From positions 4,029,501 through 4,093,500 of the forward strand of contig NZ_CP141059.1 in the NCBI RefSeq assembly GCF_034661235.1: 64,000 nt of DNA, in the 5' to 3' direction. Positions within the stretch are counted from its first letter, which is position 1. Each line of letters starts with the position of its first letter. This DNA is from Nocardioides bizhenqiangii. GTDB taxonomy: Bacteria; Actinomycetota; Actinomycetes; Propionibacteriales; Nocardioidaceae. Below are positions 51,743 through 58,861 of this stretch, piece after piece. Under the pieces are notes generated by a model that saw only the letters and a program-made list of their open reading frames with translations, searched no databases and had not been told where the DNA came from. Both the position numbers and the translations under genes were made by a program.

Positions 51743-52738
51743 TTATCCGGTGGGGGTGATGAAGTCGGAGAGGAACGTCTCGAAGTAGGACTCGAGCTCC
51801 TCCGGATCGGTCGGGAAGCCGCTCGGGAAGTCCGTGGGGAAGTCACTGAGATCCGTCGGGAAGTCACTGAGGTCCGTCGGCAGGTCGGTGAGGTCCGTCG
51901 GCACCGAGGGCGTCGCCTCGGTCACGACGTCGCTCGGGGCCTCCGCCACCTCGAACGAGTCGATCTTCCATTCCTCGTCCTCGACGACCAACCCGATCGG
52001 GAACTCCTCGCTGAACCCCTCGGCGGTCACCTCGAACGGCACGGTGGCCGTCTCGGCCTCCTCGTCGATGGTCGCCTCCCCCACGACGTACTCGAACTCC
52101 TCGTCCGTCATGAAGTCTTCCTCGTCTTCGCAGTTCGCCTCCTCCTCGGCGATCAGCTTCTCGCTGAGGAGAGCGAGTGCCGCCTCGCAGTCGCCGTCCT
52201 TGACCGCCTGCACGTACTCCTCGACCACATCCTCGGGCGTGGTGTCGGGCAGCGAGCTGTCGTCGCCGCCGTTGTCACTGCCCGAGTCGTCGTCGCTGTC
52301 GCGGAGGAAGATCGCCCACGAGCCGACGGCCAGGATCGCGATCAGCACGATCGCACCGACCACCGCCAAGATGATCAGCAGGCCCTTGCTGCCGCCGCTG
52401 GACGGCGGCGGCGGGTAGCCACCCGGACCACCCGGTCCGGGACCACCCGGGAACGACGGTTGGGGCACGGCGCCGTACGGCGATCCGGGTGCGGCTCCGG
52501 GCGGACCGGACGGCGGACCAGCGGGCGGCTGCCCACCCCAACCCGGCTGCTGCGGGAATGCCTGGGTCGGCGACGGCGAACCCGGCTGCACCTGGGTCGG
52601 CTCGGAGCCGGCCGCTGCGGAGCCGGCGGGTCCGGACCCGGGCTGGACGTGGTCGGTCCAGGACGCGCCGTCGAACCAGCGCATCGTGCCGTTCTGGTCG
52701 GGGTACCAGCCGGGCTGGCTGGGGGACTCTCCGGGCAC
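51743..52738 (-). CDS. DUF2510 Pro-rich membrane protein with TDL repeats
   Basis: 331 residues. DUF2510 N-terminus (SQPGWYPDQNGTMRWFDGAS), a disordered region with EPTQVQPG at about residue 48, a transmembrane helix (LLIILAVVGAIVLIAILAVG), an external DUF4878-like domain (PEDVVEEYVQAVKDGDCEAA), and a C-terminal tail of Thr/Asp/Leu/Phe-Pro repeats (TDLTDLPTDLSDFPTDLSD). GTG start at 52738. It shows the same layout as the proteins at 48572 and 50301 and is probably their paralogue. Confidence 0.82.
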   Translation of the reverse strand: MPGESPSQPGWYPDQNGTMRWFDGASWTDHVQPGSGPAGSAAAGSEPTQVQPGSPSPTQAFPQQPGWGGQPPAGPPSGPPGAAPGSPYGAVPQPSFPGGPGPGGPGGYPPPPSSGGSKGLLIILAVVGAIVLIAILAVGSWAIFLRDSDDDSGSDNGGDDSSLPDTTPEDVVEEYVQAVKDGDCEAALALLSEKLIAEEEANCEDEEDFMTDEEFEYVVGEATIDEEAETATVPFEVTAEGFSEEFPIGLVVEDEEWKIDSFEVAEAPSDVVTEATPSVPTDLTDLPTDLSDFPTDLSDFPTDFPSGFPTDPEELESYFETFLSDFITPTG

Positions 52739-52800
52739 CGGGGCTCCTTGAAACGTGGGGTGGGTGGCCTAACCGTAGCCACCCCGGACGGGGGGCGCGA

Positions 52801-53868
52801 TCAGGCGGGCGGCGTGGTGCGCAGCAGAGCAACCAGCCGGTCGGTCGCCTCCGGCTCGCCGACACTGATCCGCAGCCCTTCGCCGGCGAAGGGCCGGACC
52901 GCGAGCCCGGCGTCCCCGAACGTCGCGGCCAGATCGGCGGTCCGCTCGCCGAGGTCGAACCAGACGAAGTTCCCCTGCGGCTCGGGGACGGTCCAGCCCG
53001 CGTCGGTGATCCCGGCGACCAGCCGGTCGCGCTCCTCCACCAGGGCGTCGACCCGGGCCATCAGGTCTTCCTCGTGCGCCAGGGACGCCACCGCGGCGGC
53101 CTGGGCGACCGACGAGACTCCGAACGGCAGCGCGACGGCACGCAGCGCGCCAGCCACCTCGGGTGTCGCGACGGCGTACCCGACCCTCAGCCCGGCCAGG
53201 CCGTAGGCCTTGGAGAACGTGCGCAGCAGCACCACGTTGGGGTGGCCGCGGAGCAGCGCGAGCCCGTCGACCGGGTCCGCCATCCGCACGAACTCGAGGT
53301 AGGCCTCGTCGACGACGACGAGCACGTCGTCGGGCACCCCGGCGACGAACGTCGCCACCTCGGCGTGGCCGAGCGCCGGGCCGGTCGGGTTGTTGGGCGT
53401 GCAGAGGAGGACGGCGCGGGTCCGGTCGGTGATCGCCGCCGCCATCGCGGACAGGTCGTGGCGGCCGTCGGCGGTGACGGGCACCTTCACGCCGGTCGCG
53501 CCGGCGGCCGTGATCGCGATCGGGTAGGCCTCGAACGAGCGCCACGCGTGCACGACCTCGTCACCGATGCCGCAGTACGCCGACAGCAGGTGGTAGATCA
53601 GCGCCACCGAGCCGGTGCCGGCAGCCAGCTCGTCGGTGCCGACTCCGAGCCTGGTCGCCAGCGCGTCGTAGAGCGCGACGCACCCCATGTCGGGGTAGCG
53701 GTTCATCGCCTCGGCCGCCTGCTGGGCGGTCGCCAGCACGCCGGGCAGCGGCGGGTAGGGGTTCTCGTTGGACGAGAGCTTGAACGTCGTCAGGCCCGGC
53801 TGCGGCACCGCCGGCTTGCCCGGGACGTACGGCGGGATGTCCCGCACATGAGGCAGCGGTTCGACCAT
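52801..53868 (-). CDS. Histidinol-phosphate/aromatic aminotransferase
   Basis: A 355-residue fold-type I PLP aminotransferase of the HisC/Pat group. Motifs are KLSSNENPYPPLPGVL, AAGTGSVALIYHLLSAYC, LLCTPNNPTG, VVVDEAYLEFV, and FSKAYGLAGLRVGYA with the PLP Lys. It is typical of actinobacterial aromatic aminotransferase (Pat) or HisC2; no his cluster is nearby, so phenylalanine/tyrosine metabolism is plausible. The start is ATG at 53868. Confidence 0.9.
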   Translation of the reverse strand: MVEPLPHVRDIPPYVPGKPAVPQPGLTTFKLSSNENPYPPLPGVLATAQQAAEAMNRYPDMGCVALYDALATRLGVGTDELAAGTGSVALIYHLLSAYCGIGDEVVHAWRSFEAYPIAITAAGATGVKVPVTADGRHDLSAMAAAITDRTRAVLLCTPNNPTGPALGHAEVATFVAGVPDDVLVVVDEAYLEFVRMADPVDGLALLRGHPNVVLLRTFSKAYGLAGLRVGYAVATPEVAGALRAVALPFGVSSVAQAAAVASLAHEEDLMARVDALVEERDRLVAGITDAGWTVPEPQGNFVWFDLGERTADLAATFGDAGLAVRPFAGEGLRISVGEPEATDRLVALLRTTPPA

Positions 53869-53905
53869 GTCAGCGACCCTACGGCCTGCCTGCCCGACGG
53901 CGTCG

Positions 53906-54829
53906 TCAAGCCGCCGGGTTCTCCCGCTCCGAGGGCGGCGCGACCACCCGGCCGCCGGTCACCGGCACCAGCTCACGCCCGAGCGTGATGTCGAGCGGGT
54001 TGGTCAGGCAGCGCACCGAGCCGCCACCGAGGTGGAACTCCGACACGTCGACCAGCACGACCTCGAAGCCCCACGCCTCCAGCTGCGCGCGCACGCGGGG
54101 CGGGCAGGCCGGCATCACGACGGTGCGGCCGACGACGACCGAGTTGGCGCACAGCGTGCTGATCGCCTCCTCCTCGGTGATCACCAGTGGCTCCGGCACC
54201 AGCGAGAGCAGCAGGTCGGCCGACGCGGGCTCGAGCGCCTCGGGGCAGACGATCGCGCGGCCCTCGTCGAGCGGGCAGAAGGCGAGGTCGAGGTGGTACA
54301 TCGCCGGGTGCGTGATCCGCACGCCGCGCACGGTGACGCCGAGGTCGGCCGCGAGGTGCTTGAGCGCCAGCTCGTCCGTGCGCGGGCCGATGCCGACGAC
54401 CAGGTCGCCGCGGAACGGGAAGGCGTCGCCGGCCTCGAAGTGCGCGCCGACCCCCTCGCGCCCGACGTACGACGCCGCGAACCCGTTGGTCTCGAACCAC
54501 CGCTGCGCGCTCGGCGTCTCGTTGCGGCGCTGCGGGAAGCGCATGTGGGACAGCACGACCGAGCGGCGACCGGCGCCCTGCCACTCCGGACGGAGGAGGA
54601 CGAGCCCGAGGTTCATCGCAAAGACCATGTCCGGGCTGTCGAGACGACCCGGGATGATGTCGACCGTCGAGCCCGCCGCTCGCAGGGTGTCGACGAGCTG
54701 CTGCCACTGTGCGGTGGCCCGCTGGGGATCGGGCTGGACGGCAGGGTCCATGAACGGGTTGATGGCGTACTCGACCCGAAACTGCGACGGCTCGACCATC
54801 GCGTAGTGGCGACCCCAACCCAGCGTCAT
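53906..54829 (-). CDS. ddaH: Dimethylarginine dimethylaminohydrolase-like enzyme
   Basis: A 307-residue amidinotransferase-superfamily (pentein) enzyme. It contains MYHLDLAFCPL (HxD of the triad), and GGSVRCLTNPLDI with the catalytic Cys. DDAH hydrolyses methylated arginines to citrulline; related enzymes act on arginine. The ATG at 54829 follows GGGGAGCTGG, a good ribosome site. An in-frame TTG at 54865 lies within the operator and was rejected. A GntR regulator is divergent. Confidence 0.85.
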   Translation of the reverse strand: MTLGWGRHYAMVEPSQFRVEYAINPFMDPAVQPDPQRATAQWQQLVDTLRAAGSTVDIIPGRLDSPDMVFAMNLGLVLLRPEWQGAGRRSVVLSHMRFPQRRNETPSAQRWFETNGFAASYVGREGVGAHFEAGDAFPFRGDLVVGIGPRTDELALKHLAADLGVTVRGVRITHPAMYHLDLAFCPLDEGRAIVCPEALEPASADLLLSLVPEPLVITEEEAISTLCANSVVVGRTVVMPACPPRVRAQLEAWGFEVVLVDVSEFHLGGGSVRCLTNPLDITLGRELVPVTGGRVVAPPSERENPAA

Positions 54830-54853
54830 TCCAGCTCCCCTCGTCGACCTTGG

Positions 54854-54874
54854 ATTGTCAGACAATCTGACAAT
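54854..54874. promoter_or_regulatory. GntR/FadR-type operator
   Basis: A perfect inverted repeat: ATTGTCAGA, centre CAA, then TCTGACAAT. It includes TTGTCAGACAA, similar to the T-N-GTC-N-GAC-N-A consensus of FadR-subfamily regulators. It lies in the gap between ddaH and the GntR gene, so it probably mediates control of both. Confidence 0.75.
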
Positions 54875-54917
54875 GAGACAGCATACAGGTCAGGGGCGGG
54901 TGCGCGACAATGGCGAT

Positions 54918-55601
54918 ATGCCGACCGCCCAGCCCCAGTTCGACTCCCTCAGCGTCGAGCACGCCTCCACCGTCGAGCGGGTGACCGCCGAGCTGCGCCG
55001 GGCGGTCTTCGAGGGCGAGGTCGAGAGCGGCACCCCCCTGCGCGAGCTGGCCCTCGCGGAGTCGCTCGGCGTCTCCCGCCCGACCGTGCGCGAGGCCCTG
55101 ATGGCGCTGGTCGCCGAGGGCCTCGCGACCCGCGAGCCGAACCGCGGGGTGAGCGTGGCGACGCCGCGGGCGGAGTCGGTACGCGACGTGTGCGCGGCCC
55201 GGTGGGTGCTGGAGGGTGCGGGCCTGCGCGCGTGGCCGACTGCGGGCGACGACGCGCGCAAGCGGGTCCGCCAGACGCTCGAGGCCTACACCAGCGCGGT
55301 GCGGAGCGGGAAGGCGTCGTACGAGGAGCTCAACGAGCGGCACCTCGCGTTCCACGTCTCCCTGGTCGAGCTCACCGGCAGCCCGCGCCTGGTCCAGATG
55401 GCCGAGAGCCTGATGGACGAGCTGAAGCTGGCGCTCGCCCAGGTCGACCGGGTGCGCCGCAACGCCCACGACCAGGCCGAGTCCCACGAACCGCTCGTCC
55501 GGTTCCTCGAGGACGACGACCTCGACGGCGCCTACGAGTTCCTGCGCCGCCACATCGACGACGCGGCCGACGAGATCGTCGAGGCCCTCGCGCTGCGTTG
55601 A
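54918..55601 (+). CDS. GntR/FadR-family regulator
   Basis: A 227-residue GntR regulator of the FadR/FCD type. The winged helix is RVTAELRRAVFEGEVESGTP...LALAESLGVSRPTVREALMAL. The FCD ligand domain contains LNERHLAFHVSLVELTGSPR and HEPLVRFLEDDDLDGAYEFL with His/Asp residues typical of metal-containing FCD. The ATG at 54918 was chosen over upstream codons that lie in the operator. It is divergent from ddaH, its likely target. Confidence 0.9.
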   Translation: MPTAQPQFDSLSVEHASTVERVTAELRRAVFEGEVESGTPLRELALAESLGVSRPTVREALMALVAEGLATREPNRGVSVATPRAESVRDVCAARWVLEGAGLRAWPTAGDDARKRVRQTLEAYTSAVRSGKASYEELNERHLAFHVSLVELTGSPRLVQMAESLMDELKLALAQVDRVRRNAHDQAESHEPLVRFLEDDDLDGAYEFLRRHIDDAADEIVEALALR

Positions 55602-55667
55602 ATTGGCCCGAGCCGGCCGGCGGTTGGCGCGGTCGGTAGTCGCGACCGCTGCTGGCAGACTCGACGC

Positions 55668-56069
55668 ATGGTTGCCTTCCTCGCCCGCTGGGCGATCACC
55701 AGCATCGCCCTCGCCCTCGCAGCTCAGGTGATGGACGACATCTGGTTCACCGGCCCGGACAGCGGCCAGGGCGAGCTCGAGGAGAAGCTGCTCCCGCTGC
55801 TCGGGGTGGCGCTGATCCTGAGCCTGGTGACCGCCTTCGTGAAGCCGGTCCTCGTGCTCCTCTCGCTGCCGTTCATCCTGCTCACGCTCGGGCTGTTCCT
55901 CCTCGTCGTCAACGCGCTGGTGCTGATGCTCACCGGCTGGATCGCCGACCAGTTCGACGTCGGCTTCCACGTCGACGGCTTCTGGCCTGCTGTCGGCGGC
56001 GCGATCATCATCAGCATCACCACCTGGATCCTCGACGCGATCGTGGGCGTCGAGGACAAGGACAGGTAG
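55668..56069 (+). CDS. Phage-holin-family (4-TMS) membrane protein
   Basis: A 133-residue PF04020-type membrane protein with four helices (LARWAITSIALALAAQVMDD, GVALILSLVTAFVKPVLVLL, SLPFILLTLGLFLLVVNALV, WPAVGGAIIISITTWILDAI). The FVKPVLVLLSLPFILLTLGL stretch is the family signature. Despite the name these are chromosomal proteins of unknown role. It is followed after 5 bp by the tyrosine phosphatase gene, so the two are probably co-transcribed. Confidence 0.88.
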   Translation: MVAFLARWAITSIALALAAQVMDDIWFTGPDSGQGELEEKLLPLLGVALILSLVTAFVKPVLVLLSLPFILLTLGLFLLVVNALVLMLTGWIADQFDVGFHVDGFWPAVGGAIIISITTWILDAIVGVEDKDR

Positions 56070-56074
56070 GACGG

Positions 56075-56587
56075 GTGGTGCCGGCTCTTCCGCCGCCCAG
56101 GACGCCGGGGCGGTACCGGATCGCGCTCGTGTGCCTCGGCAACATCTGCCGCTCCCCCATGGCCGACGTGGTCCTGACCGAACGGGTCGCGGCAGCCGGG
56201 CTCGCCGACAAGGTGAGCGTGGTCAGCTCCGGGACCGGCGACTGGCACGTCGGCCACCCGATGGACCGGCGGGCGGCGGCCCTCCTGACCAGCGAGGGGT
56301 ACGACGCCTCCGCCCACCGCGCCCAGCAGGTCGCGCCGTCGTGGCTGACCGCCCACGACCTCCTGCTCGCCATGGACCACCAGAACGTCCGCGACCTCCA
56401 CGCGCTCGCGGACGGCGACGTCGACCCCGACCGGGTCCGCCTCTTCGGCGACTTCGACCCCGTCGAGCCAGGCGCCGAGGTGCCCGACCCTTACTACGGC
56501 GGCGACGACGGCTTCCACGACGTGCTGGCGATGATCGAGCGGACCGCCGACGCCCTGGTCGATGCGCTGGTCCTCGACTACCGCTGA
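56075..56587 (+). CDS. Low-molecular-weight protein-tyrosine phosphatase
   Basis: A 170-residue LMW-PTP. The P-loop CLGNICRSPMAD (Cx5R) lies at about residue 20, and the general-acid Asp lies in VPDPYYGGDDG near the C-terminus. GTG start at 56075. These enzymes dephosphorylate tyrosine in capsule or virulence signalling; the substrate here is unknown. The last 10 bp overlap the convergent rhamnosidase-like gene. Confidence 0.93.
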   Translation: MVPALPPPRTPGRYRIALVCLGNICRSPMADVVLTERVAAAGLADKVSVVSSGTGDWHVGHPMDRRAAALLTSEGYDASAHRAQQVAPSWLTAHDLLLAMDHQNVRDLHALADGDVDPDRVRLFGDFDPVEPGAEVPDPYYGGDDGFHDVLAMIERTADALVDALVLDYR

Positions 56588-58641
56588 CCGACCACCCGCA
56601 CGACCACCGTGTGGTCACCGCCGGTGACGTCATCGACGTACACCCGCTCGCCGGTGCGACGCAACGGATGCCCGAACTCCTTGTCCGCACTGCTGTTGAA
56701 GACCACCTCGCCGTCGAGCAGGACGACCACCTTCTCGCCCTCCAGCGGGACGCCGATCGAGCCTTCGGTGCCCTCAGGCGCAGAGAAGTCCAGGCGCAGC
56801 ACGCGCCCCTCGTCGACCCAGGAGACGTCGATCGGCCCGGCGGCGGTGACCAGACGTCCCTCGGCGTGCTCGAGACCGGCGAGATGCGGGTCGACCTCCC
56901 ACGTCGCGCCGCCATCGGCCTGCTCGATCCCGAGCACCTGCTCGGTGAGCGCCCGCGTCGGGCCGGTCGACCAGCCGTGGGCGTAGGACTGGTAGGAGCT
57001 GACGATCTCACCCGACTCCCGGAGCGACTCCCAGAACGTGCTCTGCGGGCCCTGCGGCTGCTCGAGCATCCAGCCCCACTGCCGCTCCATGAGGTCGACC
57101 GCCGCACGCTGTGCCTCCGGGTCTCCCGCGGCCAGCTGCGCCTGCACCTCGAAGGACCCGAAGAGGAGCTGCAGGTCGTCGTCACGCTCGGGCGTCCGGG
57201 CCCCACGCTCGACCCAGTTGTGGTCCCGGAGGTAAACCATCGCCCGGTCCGCGCGCTGCTCGTCGAGCAGACCCCACCACACGGCCAGCGAGTTCGCGCT
57301 CTGCGGGTGGACGTCCGACCGGTGCGGGTACCACCGGAGGGCGCCTGCCTCCTCGTCCCAGAGGTGCCGGTCGATCGCGCCGGCGACCCGCACGGCCTCG
57401 GCCTCGAGGTCGGCCGCAAGTCCGGCGTCGGCGTCGGCAGCAAGGCGGGCGCCGGTCGTCAGCAGCCGCCAGTAGAGGACGTTGGCCATCGACTCCTCAC
57501 CGTCGGGGATCCGTGACTCGTGGGTCGTGTCGTTGGTCTGGTCGATGTAGAGGAGGTCGCGTCCGCCGACCTTGGCACGGATGTAGTCGAGGCCGGCCAG
57601 GTAGTGCGGCCATACCTCCTGCAGCCAGGCGAGGTCCGCGGTGTTGGCGTACTGCTCGGCCGTGGCCAGCAACGTCCACAGGTGATAGGTGTCGGACCGG
57701 TAGAAGCTGAGCTCCGGGCCGGCGTACGGAAGCTCGCCGGAGTCCTTCTGGTGCGCGTACGCCGTCATGATCGAGTTGCGGACCGAGACGGTGTCTCCGG
57801 TGGACACGAACGCCGTGCCCTGCGAGATGCCGAGGTCGCCCGGCCATACAGTCCGGTCCCGCTTCGCCCCGTCGACGAGGATCGACTCCCCGACACCGGT
57901 GGTGGCGGAGTTGTCCCACAGCGCGGCGGGCGCCGGCCAGCTCCGGCCGGTCGTCGGCTCGATCGTGGTCAGCTGCGTGGTGTACGCGCCGGCGTACCAG
58001 ATGCGGTTCAGCAGGTCGGAGGACGAGTAGAAGTGGTTCGGGTAGGCCCGGAGGTCCTCCATCAGCGGCGCGGCCGTGTAGTCGACGAGGACGTCGTCGA
58101 CAGCGACGGAGGCCTGGTCGTCCACGAACAAAGTCACGTAGCGGAACGCGCCCCGCAGCAGCGCGGGCGGCGCCGTCCACGTCTCTCCGGCGACCGCGTC
58201 CACCCACACCGTCCCGTCGCGCCCGCGCGGGCCGCCTGTCGAGGCTTCCGACTGCCTCTCGACGTACCGGGCGGTCTCCGAGAACGCGACGCCCACGCGA
58301 GCCGGCGAGCCGGTCACCTCGCCGAACGAGAGGTTCAGGATGCCGCCGATGTTGATGCCGAAGTCGAGGGTGACCTGCGACCCCTTGCCGAGAACCATGG
58401 ATCCCTCGCCCCACGCGCCCTCGGGGTTCGACACCGGACCGGCGGCGGCGTGGACGCGCTCCGCACGCACATCGCGCGAGTCGGGCGCGAGGATGTACTT
58501 CTCCCACGGTCGGTCGGCGGCACCCTCCGGCTGGGACGAGAGGGCAGCGGGGGTGGGGCTCAGCGCCAGCGCGGGCACGGCGAGAGCGGCGAGACCGAGG
58601 CCGATCAACTGGCGGGTCCGCGGGCGGCGGGTCGACGACAT
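56578..58641 (-). CDS. Secreted alpha-L-rhamnosidase-like glycosidase
   Basis: A 687-residue exported protein with a signal peptide (QLIGLGLAALAVPALALSPT). An N-terminal beta-sandwich is followed by an (alpha/alpha)6 barrel with LVDGAKRDRTVWPGDLGIS, which resembles the catalytic DGxKRDR...WxGD motif of GH78 alpha-L-rhamnosidases, and a C-terminal beta domain. Substrate inferred only from the motif. A LacI-type dyad lies 22 bp upstream of the ATG. Its 3' end overlaps the phosphatase gene by 10 bp. Confidence 0.8.
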   Translation of the reverse strand: MSSTRRPRTRQLIGLGLAALAVPALALSPTPAALSSQPEGAADRPWEKYILAPDSRDVRAERVHAAAGPVSNPEGAWGEGSMVLGKGSQVTLDFGINIGGILNLSFGEVTGSPARVGVAFSETARYVERQSEASTGGPRGRDGTVWVDAVAGETWTAPPALLRGAFRYVTLFVDDQASVAVDDVLVDYTAAPLMEDLRAYPNHFYSSSDLLNRIWYAGAYTTQLTTIEPTTGRSWPAPAALWDNSATTGVGESILVDGAKRDRTVWPGDLGISQGTAFVSTGDTVSVRNSIMTAYAHQKDSGELPYAGPELSFYRSDTYHLWTLLATAEQYANTADLAWLQEVWPHYLAGLDYIRAKVGGRDLLYIDQTNDTTHESRIPDGEESMANVLYWRLLTTGARLAADADAGLAADLEAEAVRVAGAIDRHLWDEEAGALRWYPHRSDVHPQSANSLAVWWGLLDEQRADRAMVYLRDHNWVERGARTPERDDDLQLLFGSFEVQAQLAAGDPEAQRAAVDLMERQWGWMLEQPQGPQSTFWESLRESGEIVSSYQSYAHGWSTGPTRALTEQVLGIEQADGGATWEVDPHLAGLEHAEGRLVTAAGPIDVSWVDEGRVLRLDFSAPEGTEGSIGVPLEGEKVVVLLDGEVVFNSSADKEFGHPLRRTGERVYVDDVTGGDHTVVVRVVGQR

Positions 58642-58663
58642 ACAGGCTCCTGAGACACGAGAT

Positions 58664-58675
58664 TGAAAGGTTTCA
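58664..58675. promoter_or_regulatory. LacI-like operator before the rhamnosidase gene
   Basis: TGAAAGGTTTCA is a 12-bp dyad (TGAAA/TTTCA), like the GAAAnnTTTC core of many LacI operators, 22 bp upstream of the reverse-strand start. No LacI regulator is in the window. Confidence 0.5.
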
Positions 58676-58810
58676 GTGGACCGTAGCCGTGATCACCGTC
58701 ACGCGGAACAGTCCTGACCGGAACCGGCCATCCGCCCGCGACGCGGTGTGCCACCGCCAGTTCCCCGGCACTCCGCCGCTGCGGTCGGCTGCCCACCTCG
58801 ATTTGGGGTA

Positions 58811-58852
58811 ACTACTTGGATGTCCTACTATTTTCTAGGACGTCCAACTAGT
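58811..58852. promoter_or_regulatory. Long operator dyad before icmF
   Basis: Arms ACTACTTGGATGTCCTA (58811-58827) and TAGGACGTCCAACTAGT (58836-58852) pair at 15 of 17 positions across an 8-bp spacer. It lies 9 bp before the icmF ATG, and TACTAT (58826-58831) inside it could be a -10. A TetR or MerR-class regulator is likely, but none is encoded next to it. Confidence 0.65.
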
Positions 58853-58861
58853 TGAGGTGAC

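Noticed and set aside
55668..56069. Prophage remnant suggested by the holin-family protein
   Set aside because: PF04020 proteins are common chromosomal genes in actinobacteria; no other phage gene is nearby.
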